Assembly: GCF_010500995.1 (NCBI RefSeq) | Contig: NZ_QVMK01000005.1 | Span: 1 to 64,000, forward strand | DNA from: Bacteroides sp. 224 | GTDB taxonomy: Bacteria > Bacteroidota > Bacteroidia > Bacteroidales > Bacteroidaceae | Direction of reading: 5' to 3' | Length of the DNA: 64,000 bases | Shown: positions 19,522 through 29,651 of the stretch, in pieces | Position numbering within the stretch: position 1 is the stretch's first letter | Layout: each line of letters starts with the position of its first letter | Translations under genes and position numbers: made by a program | The notes under the pieces: model-generated | The model's input: only the letters and a program-made list of their open reading frames with translations | Told to the model about the DNA's origin: nothing | The model's database searches: none

Positions 19522-21324
19522 ATGCTGAAAAAAGAAAAAAGTAATCATACTCAAAGCGGGCACCGAATTCTCTTTTTGGGAGTTCTGTGCCTGTTTGGCT
19601 TGGTGCTGATAGCACAGGTTAAACCGATGGGTACGTATAAGCCGACGGCAGGAAATTCCCTTTTAGCTGACTCTGTGCAGCCACAAGATAGGAGTAATGC
19701 TCGAACCGGCGAGAGACCAGAGAAAAAGAAAACAAGAGTAGACCTGCTTCATGCTGATGTGGGGTATGCCGATAAAAATAATCGTCCGGATGTACAAGTA
19801 CTTGTAGGTTCGGTTAGGTTACGGCATGATAGCATGTATATGTATTGTGACAGTGCATTGATCTTTGAAAGTAGCAACTCTGTAGAAGCTTTCAGTAATG
19901 TACGCATGGAGCAAGGAGACACCTTGTTTATCTATGGAGATTATTTGTATTATGATGGAATGACGCAGATTGCAATGCTGCGTAATAACGTAAAAATGAT
20001 TAATCGTAATACAACACTACTTACAGATAGCTTGAACTATGACCGCCTGTATGATTTTGGTTACTATTTTGAAGGAGGAATGTTGACTGACGAAGAAAAT
20101 GTATTGACTTCCGATTGGGGAGAATACAGCCCTTCTACTAAAATCGCAGTGTTTAATCATGATGTTGAATTGGTAAACCCTCGTTTTGTTTTAACTTCCG
20201 ACACACTGAAATATAGTACACTATCAAAGGTGGCAACTATATTGGGTCCTTCAAATATTGTAAGCGATAGCAATCATATTTACTCAGTAAGAGGATTCTA
20301 TGATACAACCAATAATATAGCAGAATTGTTGGACCGTTCTGTTTTGACTAATCAAGGTAAAAAGATGACCGGAGACAGTCTTTATTATGATCGTAATAAA
20401 GGTTATGGAGAAGCTTTTGATAATGTAGTCATGAACGATACGATAAACAAGAATATGCTGACCGGAAATTATTGTTTTTACAATGAATTGACGGGCTATG
20501 CAATGGCTACAAAACGAGCCGTTGCTATTGATTATTCTCAGGGAGACAGTCTTTACATGCATGCAGATACTTTGAAGCTACTGACATTCAATATGGACAC
20601 AGATTCTATGTATCGCGAAATGCGTGGATATTATAAAGTGCGTATCTATCGTACGGATTTGCAAGGAGTTTGTGATTCGATTGTCTATAACTCAAATGAT
20701 TCTTGTTTAACCATGTATTCGGATCCCATTGTTTGGAATGAAGCACAACAGCTATTGGGCGAAGAAATCAAGGTGTATATGAATGATAGCACCATAGATT
20801 GGGCTCATATCATCAATCAGGCATTGACTGTAGAGATGAAAGATTCCATATCATACAATCAAATAGCCGGTAAGGAAATAAAAGCATATTTCATCAGTGG
20901 CGAAATACGCCAGGTAGATGTTATAGGAAATGTAATGGTAGCCTATTATCCGGAAGAAAATGATGGTGGTAGCATTGGGTTAAATCGTTCGGAAACCAGT
21001 TTACTGAATTTATATTTGAAAGATCGTAAAATGGAAAAAATGAAGATGAGTCCCAAATCCAATGGAACATTATACCCAATGAACCAGATACCATCTGATA
21101 AACTGAAACTTTCTAATTTTGCTTGGTTTGATTATATTCGCCCCCTCAATAAAGATGATATTTTTGTTTGGAGAGGAAAGAAAGAGAAACTGACGAAGAC
21201 TGTGCAAAAAAAGGCTGTCGGTCCTTCGCGTGATTTGGTAAAACCCAATTTAAAAAGGAAAATAGAGAATCCGGGTATCATAGAGGAAACTGTTCCTAAT
21301 GACTCAATAAATATAGGAGAATAA
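19522..21324 (+). CDS. OstA-like protein (LptA/LptD N-terminal-like)
   Basis: 600-residue exported protein with an N-terminal hydrophobic signal. It consists of repeated beta-strand units with recurring GDSLYYD / DSLYMHAD style motifs, typical of the OstA-like beta-jellyroll that carries lipopolysaccharide across the periplasm. It lacks the C-terminal beta-barrel of LptD. Placed 24 bp after surA and 2 bp before a small membrane protein gene. A role in LPS transport fits with the separate lptB gene at 6.3 kb. Confidence 0.85.
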   Translation: MLKKEKSNHTQSGHRILFLGVLCLFGLVLIAQVKPMGTYKPTAGNSLLADSVQPQDRSNARTGERPEKKKTRVDLLHADVGYADKNNRPDVQVLVGSVRLRHDSMYMYCDSALIFESSNSVEAFSNVRMEQGDTLFIYGDYLYYDGMTQIAMLRNNVKMINRNTTLLTDSLNYDRLYDFGYYFEGGMLTDEENVLTSDWGEYSPSTKIAVFNHDVELVNPRFVLTSDTLKYSTLSKVATILGPSNIVSDSNHIYSVRGFYDTTNNIAELLDRSVLTNQGKKMTGDSLYYDRNKGYGEAFDNVVMNDTINKNMLTGNYCFYNELTGYAMATKRAVAIDYSQGDSLYMHADTLKLLTFNMDTDSMYREMRGYYKVRIYRTDLQGVCDSIVYNSNDSCLTMYSDPIVWNEAQQLLGEEIKVYMNDSTIDWAHIINQALTVEMKDSISYNQIAGKEIKAYFISGEIRQVDVIGNVMVAYYPEENDGGSIGLNRSETSLLNLYLKDRKMEKMKMSPKSNGTLYPMNQIPSDKLKLSNFAWFDYIRPLNKDDIFVWRGKKEKLTKTVQKKAVGPSRDLVKPNLKRKIENPGIIEETVPNDSINIGE

Positions 21325-21326
21325 CT

Positions 21327-21623
21327 ATGGGAATGTTCAATATAAGAAAACCGCGTGGTTTCAATCATCAGTATATATACTACGATGAAAGAAAAGAAAG
21401 GCTGGCCAAGATGGAAGAGAGTGCTAAGCGTGATTTAGGTATGCTGCCGGAAAAAGAATTCAATCCGGAAGATATCAGGGGTAAATTTATTGAAGGCACT
21501 ACTCATTTAAAGCGTAGAAAGCAGAGTAAACGCAAACCTGTACACATGGGCGTTATACTTGTGATTATTGCTTTACTTATTTTTCTTTGGCGTTACTTTC
21601 TAACCGGAAGTTGGAGTTTTTAA
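21327..21623 (+). CDS. small conserved single-pass membrane protein
   Basis: 98-residue protein, strongly basic in its middle (HLKRRKQSKRKP), with one C-terminal transmembrane helix (about residues 73-91). Begins 2 bp after the OstA-like gene stop, so it is translationally linked to it. I do not recognise the family beyond its conserved position before mutL in Bacteroides-type genomes. A role in envelope assembly is only suggested by context. Confidence 0.75.
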   Translation: MGMFNIRKPRGFNHQYIYYDERKERLAKMEESAKRDLGMLPEKEFNPEDIRGKFIEGTTHLKRRKQSKRKPVHMGVILVIIALLIFLWRYFLTGSWSF

Positions 21624-21654
21624 TTGAGGGAAGCCTAAATTAGCAACATAATTC

Positions 21655-23526
21655 ATGAGTGATATTATTCATTTGTTACCGGATTCGGTAGCCAATCAAA
21701 TAGCGGCCGGAGAGGTTATTCAACGTCCCGCATCTGTTATTAAAGAATTAGTGGAAAATGCGATAGATGCCGGTGCTCAAAATATACATGTATTGGTAAC
21801 GGATGCCGGACGTACCTGTATTCAGGTGATTGATGATGGAAAAGGAATGTCGGGAACTGATGCCAGACTTTCTTTTGAAAGACATGCAACATCCAAAATA
21901 CGTACTGCATCTGATTTATTTGCACTTACCACTATGGGGTTCCGTGGAGAAGCTTTGGCATCTATTGCGGCAGTGGCGCAGGTTGAATTGAAAACGCGGC
22001 AAGAAGGCGAAGAGTTAGGAACTCTGATTACGATTGCCGGTTCGAAAGTAGAAACTCAAGAAGCTGTATCTTGCTCTAAAGGAAGTAACTTCTCTATAAA
22101 AAACCTCTTTTTTAATATACCTGCCAGAAGAAAGTTTCTGAAATCGAATGCAACTGAGCTTAGCAATATCCTGACTGAATTTGAACGGATAGCTTTGGTA
22201 CATCCTGAGGTTGCTTTTACATTGCACAGTAATGATTCGGAGTTATTCAACCTACCGGTATCTTCTTTGCGTCAGCGCATTGTAGCTATTTTCGGTAAGA
22301 AGTTGAATCAACAACTGCTTTCTGTAGATGTAGATACAACAATGATAAAGGTTTCGGGCTTTGTGGCTAAACCGGAAACGGCTCGTAAGAAAGGTGCTCA
22401 TCAATACTTTTTTGTAAATAGCAGATATATGCGTCACCCTTACTTTCATAAGGCGATAACAGATGCATACGAGCATTTGATTCCAACCGGCGAGCAAGTT
22501 TCTTATTTTATTTATTTTGAGGTAGATCCTGCTAATATTGATGTAAACATACATCCCACAAAAACAGAGATTAAGTTCGAAAACGAACAGGCGATTTGGC
22601 AAATTCTTTCGGCTGCCGTTAAAGAAGCGTTAGGGAAATTTAATGCCGTTCCTTCTATAGACTTCGATACAGAAGGAATGCCGGATATTCCGGCTTTTGA
22701 TCAAACCAGACCAATCGAACCTCCTAAAGTACATATAGATTCGGGTTTTAATCCTTTTAAAACAAGTGGAGGTGGTGGTAGCTATTCCCGCCCCAAAGTA
22801 GAATGGGAAGGATTATATAACGGATTAGAAAGGGAACAGGCAACCCATTTGCCTTCTTTGTCTGATGAAGATTCAGGAGATAGTGATTATTTTGAGGAAG
22901 AACAAACACCTGCAACTATTCCTGTTGCTGATAATTTATATGGTAATAATCAGGTCATCGAAAAAGGTTCACAGCATTTACAATATAAAGGGCGCTATAT
23001 TCTGACATCGGTTAAATCCGGACTGATGTTAATTGATCAGCATCGTGCGCATATTCGCGTATTGTTTGATCAATATATAACCCAAGTGAAACAGCGTCAA
23101 GGTATATCACAAGGTTTGCTTTTCCCGGAGATATTGCAATTGCCTCCTTCGGAAGCTGCTGTTCTACAGGAAATTCAGGAAGACTTGGCAGCTATTGGCT
23201 TTGATTTGAGCGACTTGGGTGGGGGAAGTTATGCAATAAATGGTATACCGTCCGGAATTGAAGGGTTAAATTCTGTAGAACTTGTACGAAACATGGTATA
23301 TACAGCTATAGAAAAAGGAAAAGATGTAAGAGAAGAAGTACAAAATATGTTGGCGTTAACCCTTGCCCGCGCAGCTGCCATTGTTTACGGACAAGTACTT
23401 AGCGATGAAGAAATGAGTCGTTTGGTAGATAATCTTTTTGCTTGTCCAATGCCTAATTATACTCCCGATGGGCAAATCGTGTTAAGCACTATAAAAGAAG
23501 AAGAAATAGAAAGACTTTTCAGGTAA
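21655..23526 (+). CDS. mutL: DNA mismatch repair protein MutL
   Basis: 623-residue MutL. The GHKL ATPase motifs are clear: [17 protein letters not shown] and TMGFRGEAL, followed by the ribosomal-S5-like transducer domain and a C-terminal dimerisation domain. A low-complexity linker (about residues 340-430, with GGGGS and acidic stretches) separates the halves. I see no clear DQHA(x)2E(x)4E endonuclease motif; the region reads [14 protein letters not shown], so nicking activity is uncertain. Last gene of the envelope operon. Confidence 0.95.
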   Translation: MSDIIHLLPDSVANQIAAGEVIQRPASVIKELVENAIDAGAQNIHVLVTDAGRTCIQVIDDGKGMSGTDARLSFERHATSKIRTASDLFALTTMGFRGEALASIAAVAQVELKTRQEGEELGTLITIAGSKVETQEAVSCSKGSNFSIKNLFFNIPARRKFLKSNATELSNILTEFERIALVHPEVAFTLHSNDSELFNLPVSSLRQRIVAIFGKKLNQQLLSVDVDTTMIKVSGFVAKPETARKKGAHQYFFVNSRYMRHPYFHKAITDAYEHLIPTGEQVSYFIYFEVDPANIDVNIHPTKTEIKFENEQAIWQILSAAVKEALGKFNAVPSIDFDTEGMPDIPAFDQTRPIEPPKVHIDSGFNPFKTSGGGGSYSRPKVEWEGLYNGLEREQATHLPSLSDEDSGDSDYFEEEQTPATIPVADNLYGNNQVIEKGSQHLQYKGRYILTSVKSGLMLIDQHRAHIRVLFDQYITQVKQRQGISQGLLFPEILQLPPSEAAVLQEIQEDLAAIGFDLSDLGGGSYAINGIPSGIEGLNSVELVRNMVYTAIEKGKDVREEVQNMLALTLARAAAIVYGQVLSDEEMSRLVDNLFACPMPNYTPDGQIVLSTIKEEEIERLFR

Positions 23527-23560
23527 ACAATTTAACGATCTTTACTTAATAAAATAGATT

Positions 23561-23610
23561 CCCCCACAAAGAACGCAGAGAAATAAAAAACTCTGCGTTC
23601 TTTGTGGGGG
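23561..23610. terminator. perfect 20-bp inverted repeat after mutL
   Basis: Arms 23561-23580 and 23591-23610 are exact reverse complements; the left arm reads CCCCCACAAAGAACGCAGAG. The 10-base loop is A/T only. It lies 35 bp after mutL and probably ends that operon. The AACGCAGAG motif recurs in the inverted repeat at 37031-37136. Confidence 0.85.
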
Positions 23611-23687
23611 TAAATTTGTAACCCAATTGTAACCTAAACTACATCATATTATAACAGAAACGGAACATTATATTAACGTAAAGAGTC

Positions 23688-23695
23688 TATTTTTG
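23688..23695 (+). promoter_or_regulatory. putative -7 box for the porin gene
   Basis: TATTTTTG fits TAnnTTTG and is followed by GCG, 26 bp before the porin ATG. No -33 TTTG is visible. Confidence 0.45.
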
Positions 23696-23721
23696 CGTTG
23701 TAATAAGAAAGTTTTGAAAAA

Positions 23722-24879
23722 ATGAGGAAAATATTTCTGTTAGCATTTGTGTGTATGAGTTGTCTCGTAGCCAATTCGCAGGAAGGCGACCTAAAGATAT
23801 CAGGCTATGTACAAGCTCAATGGGTATGGGATGAATCGGGTATAGAGTCGGGCGATCAGAATAAGTTCTCTGTGCGTAGGGGCAGGCTTAAAGCCGCTTA
23901 TAGTAATAAGTATGGAGAGGCAGTCATGCAAATAGATGTAACCGAAGAGGGGGTTGATATTAAAGACGCATACTTAAAAGGTAAAATACCCGAAATAGGC
24001 TGGTTGGCTTTTCGCGCAGGTATTTTCGATCGTCCTTTTGGGGCTGAGATTAGTTATTCCTCTTCCCGTCGTGAATCTCCCGAAAGAAGTCGCATATTCC
24101 AAACACTCTTTCCTAAGGAACGCGATTTAGGTGCTGAAATAGTACTGAGAGGTCTTGAAGGATCATTCTTGAAAGATTTTACATTGAATGCAGGCGTCTT
24201 TGCCGGCAATGGCGGTCAGGCTAAAGAAACAGATTCAGGGAAAGATTTCATTGGACATTTAGCCTATCGGAAGCAATATAAAAACATGAGTTTTGCCTTG
24301 GGGGCTTCTCTATATTACGGAGGTGTTCGTTTAGCAGGAGTCGAAGGACAGAAAGCTTATAAACTTCGAAACAAGGAATTCTTGGAAGATAACAGCTTAT
24401 CTCTTGGCGACTATGCCAATCGCCATTACTTTGGCTTTGATGCTCAATATACCTTATCATCGATTCTTGGAACAACCAACTTGCGAGGTGAGTATCTTTG
24501 GGGTACTCAGCCGGGAAGCAAAAATGGTAGCAAGAGTCCAACAGGAGCCATAACCACGGATATTTATTCTCGTAATTTTAGTGGATATTATATTCAGTTA
24601 GTGCAGGATATAGGAAAAAGTAAGCATTCATTAGTAGCTAAGTTAGATGGTTATGATCCTAATACAAAGCTCTCTAAAGATGGATGCCTTACAATAGGAG
24701 ATGTCTCGTATACAACTGTAGGCTTAGGGTGGCTGTTTCGTATAAATCCGAATCTGCGGATGACTGCGTATTATGAGATGACATCCAATGAAAAAATAAA
24801 AAATGATTGGATGGAAGATGTGTATAGTCGGAATGTGAATGATGATGTTTTTACACTTAGGTTGCAGTATAAATTTTGA
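23722..24879 (+). CDS. porin, phosphate-selective OprO/OprP-like
   Basis: 385-residue outer-membrane beta-barrel with a signal peptide ending near VANSQEGD. The N-terminal part (ISGYVQAQWVWDE ... FSVRRGRLKAAYSNKYGEA) and the AFRAGIFDRPFGAE segment match the OprO/OprP porin family. The C-terminus ends in an aromatic residue (LRLQYKF), typical for beta-barrel assembly. A single-gene unit with its own promoter-like box. Selectivity for phosphate is a family name and not shown by the sequence. Confidence 0.85.
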   Translation: MRKIFLLAFVCMSCLVANSQEGDLKISGYVQAQWVWDESGIESGDQNKFSVRRGRLKAAYSNKYGEAVMQIDVTEEGVDIKDAYLKGKIPEIGWLAFRAGIFDRPFGAEISYSSSRRESPERSRIFQTLFPKERDLGAEIVLRGLEGSFLKDFTLNAGVFAGNGGQAKETDSGKDFIGHLAYRKQYKNMSFALGASLYYGGVRLAGVEGQKAYKLRNKEFLEDNSLSLGDYANRHYFGFDAQYTLSSILGTTNLRGEYLWGTQPGSKNGSKSPTGAITTDIYSRNFSGYYIQLVQDIGKSKHSLVAKLDGYDPNTKLSKDGCLTIGDVSYTTVGLGWLFRINPNLRMTAYYEMTSNEKIKNDWMEDVYSRNVNDDVFTLRLQYKF

Positions 24880-25069
24880 TAGCTTCTATTGATGGTGAAT
24901 TGAATTGAGTACAAAATAAAGTGAACAACCTATTGGCTTTCAATGGATTGTGTTGTTTGATTATTTGTGCTTCTTTAGTGGGAGAAATAAATGTTTAAAT
25001 GTAATTTTAATTATTCTTTGCAGATAGAGAATAAATATTTATCTTGCGGAGAAAAAGAAATTACATACT

Positions 25070-27016
25070 ATGAAGCATTTGTTTTATTCCATTTTCCTGT
25101 ATCTTATTTTAATAGCCTGTAATGCTGAAAGAAGCAGCCTGGGCGAGGTTTTAACGTTAGCTGGTTCTAATCGTCTTGAGTTAGAAAAAGTACTAAATCA
25201 TTATTCTATAGATGAAAAAGACAGTCTTAAATACCGATCGGCTGTGTTTTTGATTGAAAATATGCCCGGACACTATTCTTATGATTCGGTAATAATCAAA
25301 GAATTCTATAAGGAAGCTATCCAAATAATAAATGCAAACCGAGGTGTACAAGAGAGCAAAGCGGCTCTCACAAAGCTTTCCGAACAATATAATCAGGTAG
25401 ATAGTATAGAAGATATACAGATAGTTACTGCCGATTTTCTGATTGAAAATATAGAAAGAGCATTTGAGGCTTGGGAAAAACCTTGGGCTTACCATTTAAA
25501 CTTTGAACAGTTTTGCGAATACTTGCTACCTTATAAATGTGTGGAATTGCAAGAAATGGATGGTTGGAGAGAGGCATTCAATGGAAGATATTTAGGTCTT
25601 TCGAAAGATATGCCTTATAATGATGAAGTCAGTAATTCCACTCAACAAATAGCTTCAGATATCAATAAGGATTTAAGAGTAGCCGTCAACCAACACCAAA
25701 ATTTGGTAAGAGACTACACGGGAATCCGTTTGCGTGATGCTCAAACTATACATCGTATGCCTTTTGGGAGTTGTATGGATTATTCTATACTTGCTACTAC
25801 TGTGATGCGTAGCAATGGAGTACCCACTGCTCTGGACTATGTACCACAATGGGGAAGAGGCTCAAGTGGACACGAATGGCACACCATTTTATCAGACAAC
25901 GGAAAGTATGAACCTTTTATCTGGAATTTGGAAGGAAATCTGGGTGAACCACTATTAAAAGCCAGACAAATGCCCAAGGTAATGAGGTATACATATTCTG
26001 CCAATCCGGAGTTGGAAGATTACATACAACAGTCTCATTACCGGATGCCGCATATTACCAAGTTTCAAAAGGATGTGACGTCTGAATATGTAGCAGTAGA
26101 AAATATATCTATCCCTATCAATCGCTCTATAAAACTAACAGATAAGAGATATGTTCATTTAGGTATCTTTAATAATAAAGATTGGCGGGCTATTGATTTT
26201 GGAGTCTTGAGCAAAGGTAGTGCCCATTTTCAGAATATAGGAAGAGATGCAGCCTACATCGTTTTAGGAACCGAAGGTGAGAAGTTGGTACCCATTTCTC
26301 ATCCATTTATTATCAGAAAAACAGGAGTAATTGAATATTGTATACCTGATACTTCTCATATCAAAGAAATATCTCTGACTCGTAAATTCCCGAAAGATTT
26401 TAATACAGCCGTAATGGAGTATAAAATGAAAGGAGGGCAAATACAAGCATCTAATGATAAGGACTTTGCAACTTACGAAGTAATCTATGCTATAGACAGT
26501 ATTTTTTATCCTATTCCCATTCATGTTAAAGAAAAAACTCCTTATAGGTATTGGAGATATAAATCTACTCTGCCTTATTTTAATTGCAATTTCGCTGAAC
26601 TTCAGTTTCTTACAATAGATAGTGAGCTTTTAGAGGGAACATTTATTTGCTCCGCAGATATCACCAATGAAAATATGTTGAACAATATAAAGAAAGGCTT
26701 TGATGGAAATTGGTTAACTAATCTATCGCTTCCTTCAGGCGGCTGGGTAGGTTTCGATTTTGGTGAGCCCACTACTATAGGAAAGGTGGTATGCGTGCCT
26801 CGTAGTGATGATAATGCCATGCATTTAGGCGATTTTTATGAATTGAAATATTGGGAAAATGGTCAGTGGTTTTCTTTGGGTATACAAGAAGCTGTAAGTG
26901 AAACTTTGATATATGACAATGTACCTGATAAAGCCATACTCTTATTAAGCAATATAGACCGAGGGAAGCAGGATAGAATATTTACTTATGAAAAAGGAAA
27001 GCAAGTCTGGTGGTAA
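25070..27016 (+). CDS. transglutaminase-like lipoprotein with C-terminal discoidin-like domain
   Basis: 648-residue lipoprotein with lipobox LILIAC (lipidated Cys17). A transglutaminase-like core lies at about residues 190-300 with Cys235 (GSCMDY), His268 (GHEW) and a nearby Asp276 as a plausible catalytic triad. The C-terminal ~130 residues (KGFDGNWLTN ... GGWVGFDFGEPTTIGKV) look like an F5/8 type C carbohydrate-binding domain. It is likely a surface or periplasmic peptidase-like enzyme of unknown substrate. It precedes the toxin-like lipoprotein gene by 60 bp on the same strand and may share its transcript. Confidence 0.82.
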   Translation: MKHLFYSIFLYLILIACNAERSSLGEVLTLAGSNRLELEKVLNHYSIDEKDSLKYRSAVFLIENMPGHYSYDSVIIKEFYKEAIQIINANRGVQESKAALTKLSEQYNQVDSIEDIQIVTADFLIENIERAFEAWEKPWAYHLNFEQFCEYLLPYKCVELQEMDGWREAFNGRYLGLSKDMPYNDEVSNSTQQIASDINKDLRVAVNQHQNLVRDYTGIRLRDAQTIHRMPFGSCMDYSILATTVMRSNGVPTALDYVPQWGRGSSGHEWHTILSDNGKYEPFIWNLEGNLGEPLLKARQMPKVMRYTYSANPELEDYIQQSHYRMPHITKFQKDVTSEYVAVENISIPINRSIKLTDKRYVHLGIFNNKDWRAIDFGVLSKGSAHFQNIGRDAAYIVLGTEGEKLVPISHPFIIRKTGVIEYCIPDTSHIKEISLTRKFPKDFNTAVMEYKMKGGQIQASNDKDFATYEVIYAIDSIFYPIPIHVKEKTPYRYWRYKSTLPYFNCNFAELQFLTIDSELLEGTFICSADITNENMLNNIKKGFDGNWLTNLSLPSGGWVGFDFGEPTTIGKVVCVPRSDDNAMHLGDFYELKYWENGQWFSLGIQEAVSETLIYDNVPDKAILLLSNIDRGKQDRIFTYEKGKQVWW

Positions 27017-27076
27017 GCCGGAAAGCATATATAGAAATAGTATTAATCATTTAAAAAAAGAAAGGAAAAACGTTTA

Positions 27077-28990
27077 ATGAAGAAAAAACTAATTTATTTT
27101 TTGAACACAGCAATTCTACTATCCATCTTTTCCTGTGTGAGGGAAGAAAAATTTATAGAAGAGCAAATATCTGTGCATGAGGAGCCGGATATAACGGTGG
27201 AAGATGCACAGAGGTATTTTGAAAATGATGTTACTGAATTTAATCAGCTTGTATTTAGTCATCCTTCGATAAACACTCATACACATAATGAAGAGTGTAA
27301 GGAAGGCTGTGAGCATGATCATTCTCAGCAAATTACCCGAAGTTTGCCTGATTTAGGATTAACTCCTGTATGGAAAAACGGAGTATCTTATTGCAAAGAT
27401 GGAGTAAGTATAGTAGAAGTTACAGTTGATGCCAATATAGAAACATTGGCTGATCTGACAGAGTACAGAAAGAAAAAGAACAAAAAACGTACCCGCACCC
27501 ATGTTTCTCGTAAGCTAATCATGGCTAAAAGAAATGCTGATAGCCCTACTCACATGTTTTTAATAACCTTGATTCCTACAGCAGAATGTGAAGCAAATAA
27601 AGATGCAGATCCCAAAGAATTTCGTTATCTTGGCGGAAGTAATTTCTCGGGCATGGTACTTTGCTCGGAAATGGATGGCAGATATGGAGATATATTCAAA
27701 TATGAGAATGGGAATATGAAACAACGGTTGCAAGCTATTCCTACACAAGTGATTCTTGAAAAGAAATTAAATGTGCCAAGGCGATTGGGGCTTACCTTAC
27801 GTAATAAATTGCTGACTACTACTCGTAATTCGGGTGACAGCGAAATGGACCCAACGTGTGCTGTTTGCCAATATTTTGGGAAACCATGTATAGTGCATGA
27901 TGTTCATTCTTTGGATGAAGTAGTGATAGTAGGAGATAAACCTGGTACATGGGTTCCTCCTATTGATTGGGGAGATAATGATCACGATTACCCTACTCCA
28001 AGTGGTTGTTCATCCTGTGGAAGTTCTTATTGCTATGGTAGTTGTTGGTATGCTGGAGGCGACATAGGTGGTAGCATAGGTGGAAGCGAAGATGATAAAG
28101 AAGAAGATGACTGCACTGGACCTCAATGTGAAACATGTGGGGGATATTTGGCAAGTACAAGAAGTGGGTCGAATTGTCCATTGTGTATATGCGAAATACC
28201 TTTAGCTGTTAGAATCAGTTGTTGGCAAAGATGGATTGAGGTTTGTCAAACCTACACAATAAGTGTTGAGATTTTAGGTAATACTAAAGAAATAAATCTC
28301 ATTCAATTGGAGATGGCTCGTATAGATAATCCCAACAATTGGTATATAGCTGAAACAGTCAAAGCCAAAGACGTTGGAAATTTAGAATATTTCACTATTG
28401 AACGAAAAGCAAGAACACCTGGAGTTTGGAATGCGAAAATAACTTTAAGCATGAATAATTCAAAAGAACTAAAGAATATATCTAATAAGTTCGAAATAGA
28501 AGAAAGATATCCTTCCAGAGATAATTTCTACAATAATGCTTCTATAAGAAATCATTTAAGTGGACATTTGTGGAATTTGGCAACAACTTATGCAAAAGAT
28601 AATCCTAATAAAGTTAGGGAGTATGGTTGCCTTATTCGATTAAACACCAATACAGGACAATATTTTTGTGGACCCGACATAGCTGGTAATCCTATAGAAT
28701 TTACACAAGATTATGAACAACTGTCGGCAAATGTTATCTTTTCATATAGCACTACTTCTTATGACCCAGGAGATCATCCTGTTTTGGATGTTGGGTCATG
28801 TCATACGCATTTTCCGTTGACTTATGTAAAATCGAAGCAAACAAGAGCAGTAGGAGCATCTGATTTTGATAGGAATACAGAACTTCCGGGTATTGGATAT
28901 GATTATACAGAACTTATCAATAGTGCTCATTCTATTAATCTCCCCAGAGATTTTTTTAGTCATGGCTATGGATCTCGACCAACCCCTTAA
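27077..28990 (+). CDS. toxin-like lipoprotein with Cys-rich linker and JAB/DUF4329-like C-terminal domain
   Basis: 637-residue lipoprotein with lipobox IFSC (Cys20). An N-terminal segment (DVTEFNQL ... DLGLTPVWKNGV) is shared with the broken copy at 29652. The middle is a Cys/Gly-rich linker (residues 260-372, at least 15 cysteines). The C-terminal domain carries Glu515 (REYGCLI), His576-Thr-His578 (CHTHFP) and Ser595 followed by Asp596/598, the layout of a JAB/JAMM metallopeptidase and close in style to DUF4329 domains of polymorphic toxins. The spacing HxH-x16-S is longer than the classical motif. Followed 14 bp later by a small secreted protein gene, the expected immunity position. Toxin function is inferred. 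Confidence 0.7.
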   Translation: MKKKLIYFLNTAILLSIFSCVREEKFIEEQISVHEEPDITVEDAQRYFENDVTEFNQLVFSHPSINTHTHNEECKEGCEHDHSQQITRSLPDLGLTPVWKNGVSYCKDGVSIVEVTVDANIETLADLTEYRKKKNKKRTRTHVSRKLIMAKRNADSPTHMFLITLIPTAECEANKDADPKEFRYLGGSNFSGMVLCSEMDGRYGDIFKYENGNMKQRLQAIPTQVILEKKLNVPRRLGLTLRNKLLTTTRNSGDSEMDPTCAVCQYFGKPCIVHDVHSLDEVVIVGDKPGTWVPPIDWGDNDHDYPTPSGCSSCGSSYCYGSCWYAGGDIGGSIGGSEDDKEEDDCTGPQCETCGGYLASTRSGSNCPLCICEIPLAVRISCWQRWIEVCQTYTISVEILGNTKEINLIQLEMARIDNPNNWYIAETVKAKDVGNLEYFTIERKARTPGVWNAKITLSMNNSKELKNISNKFEIEERYPSRDNFYNNASIRNHLSGHLWNLATTYAKDNPNKVREYGCLIRLNTNTGQYFCGPDIAGNPIEFTQDYEQLSANVIFSYSTTSYDPGDHPVLDVGSCHTHFPLTYVKSKQTRAVGASDFDRNTELPGIGYDYTELINSAHSINLPRDFFSHGYGSRPTP

Positions 28991-29004
28991 TAAAACAAAT
29001 TAGT

Positions 29005-29547
29005 ATGAAGAAAATATTTATTCTTTTATTTGTGATTACATGCACAGTACTACCTGCAGTTTCACAGAACCTCGCAAAAATGAGTGAGCAGAAACGAAGC
29101 AGATTTCTCTTAAAAACAGCCAAAGAAACCATATTGAAATATGGACCTGGGTATTATAGAGATTATGTACCAAGTGTTGATAGATTCTATATTGGAGAAC
29201 GAAGAAGGGGAGGACAAGCTTTCTCTGCTGCTTTTGAGGAAAAACATAATGGGAGATTCTTTTATCGAGTAAAATATCCATATGATAAAACAAAAGAGTA
29301 TTTTAGAATGGATTATTCTGCCTGCGTTTTTATTTGGGAGGATACAGGTAAACCTTTTCACGTATCCTTTGGATACGGAATTTTTCTTGAACTAGAAGAA
29401 CTTCCCACTACCCGTAGTGGAGAGCATCCTGTAATAGAATACAAACAAAGTACTCGATATAAAATCGTTAATATTGAAGAAGATTATTATGATGAAGAGG
29501 GAAAAAAAGGAAGGAGGATTAGACAAGTTCTGGAAGTTGATAAATGA
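29005..29547 (+). CDS. secreted paralogue 1, putative immunity protein
   Basis: 180-residue exported protein with a signal peptide ending near PAVSQNLA. It belongs to a local family defined by KYGPGYYRDY near residue 45, a central FFYRVKYPYDKT segment and an FIWEDTGKPF segment. Five intact members and one relic lie between 29.0 and 33.5 kb. I do not recognise the family. This copy is 14 bp downstream of the full-length toxin-like gene and is most similar to paralogue 3 (31058). A periplasmic immunity role against the linked JAB-like domain is an inference from position and repetition. Confidence 0.75.
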   Translation: MKKIFILLFVITCTVLPAVSQNLAKMSEQKRSRFLLKTAKETILKYGPGYYRDYVPSVDRFYIGERRRGGQAFSAAFEEKHNGRFFYRVKYPYDKTKEYFRMDYSACVFIWEDTGKPFHVSFGYGIFLELEELPTTRSGEHPVIEYKQSTRYKIVNIEEDYYDEEGKKGRRIRQVLEVDK

Positions 29548-29582
29548 TTAAATGAACATTCCTAATTGAAAATAGATTTGAG

Positions 29583-29615
29583 CTATAAGGATAAGAGGTT
29601 ACTTTATCTTTATAG
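29583..29615 (+). terminator. hairpin after paralogue 1 (first CTATAAGGATA copy)
   Basis: CTATAAGGATAAG (29583-29595) pairs imperfectly with CTTTATCTTTATAG (29602-29615). It is a diverged version of the hairpins at 31623-31664 and 32965-33009, each of which follows a gene of the same array. Confidence 0.6.
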
Positions 29616-29651
29616 TATCCTATCTATTTATGAACCATCAAATTATCTATA

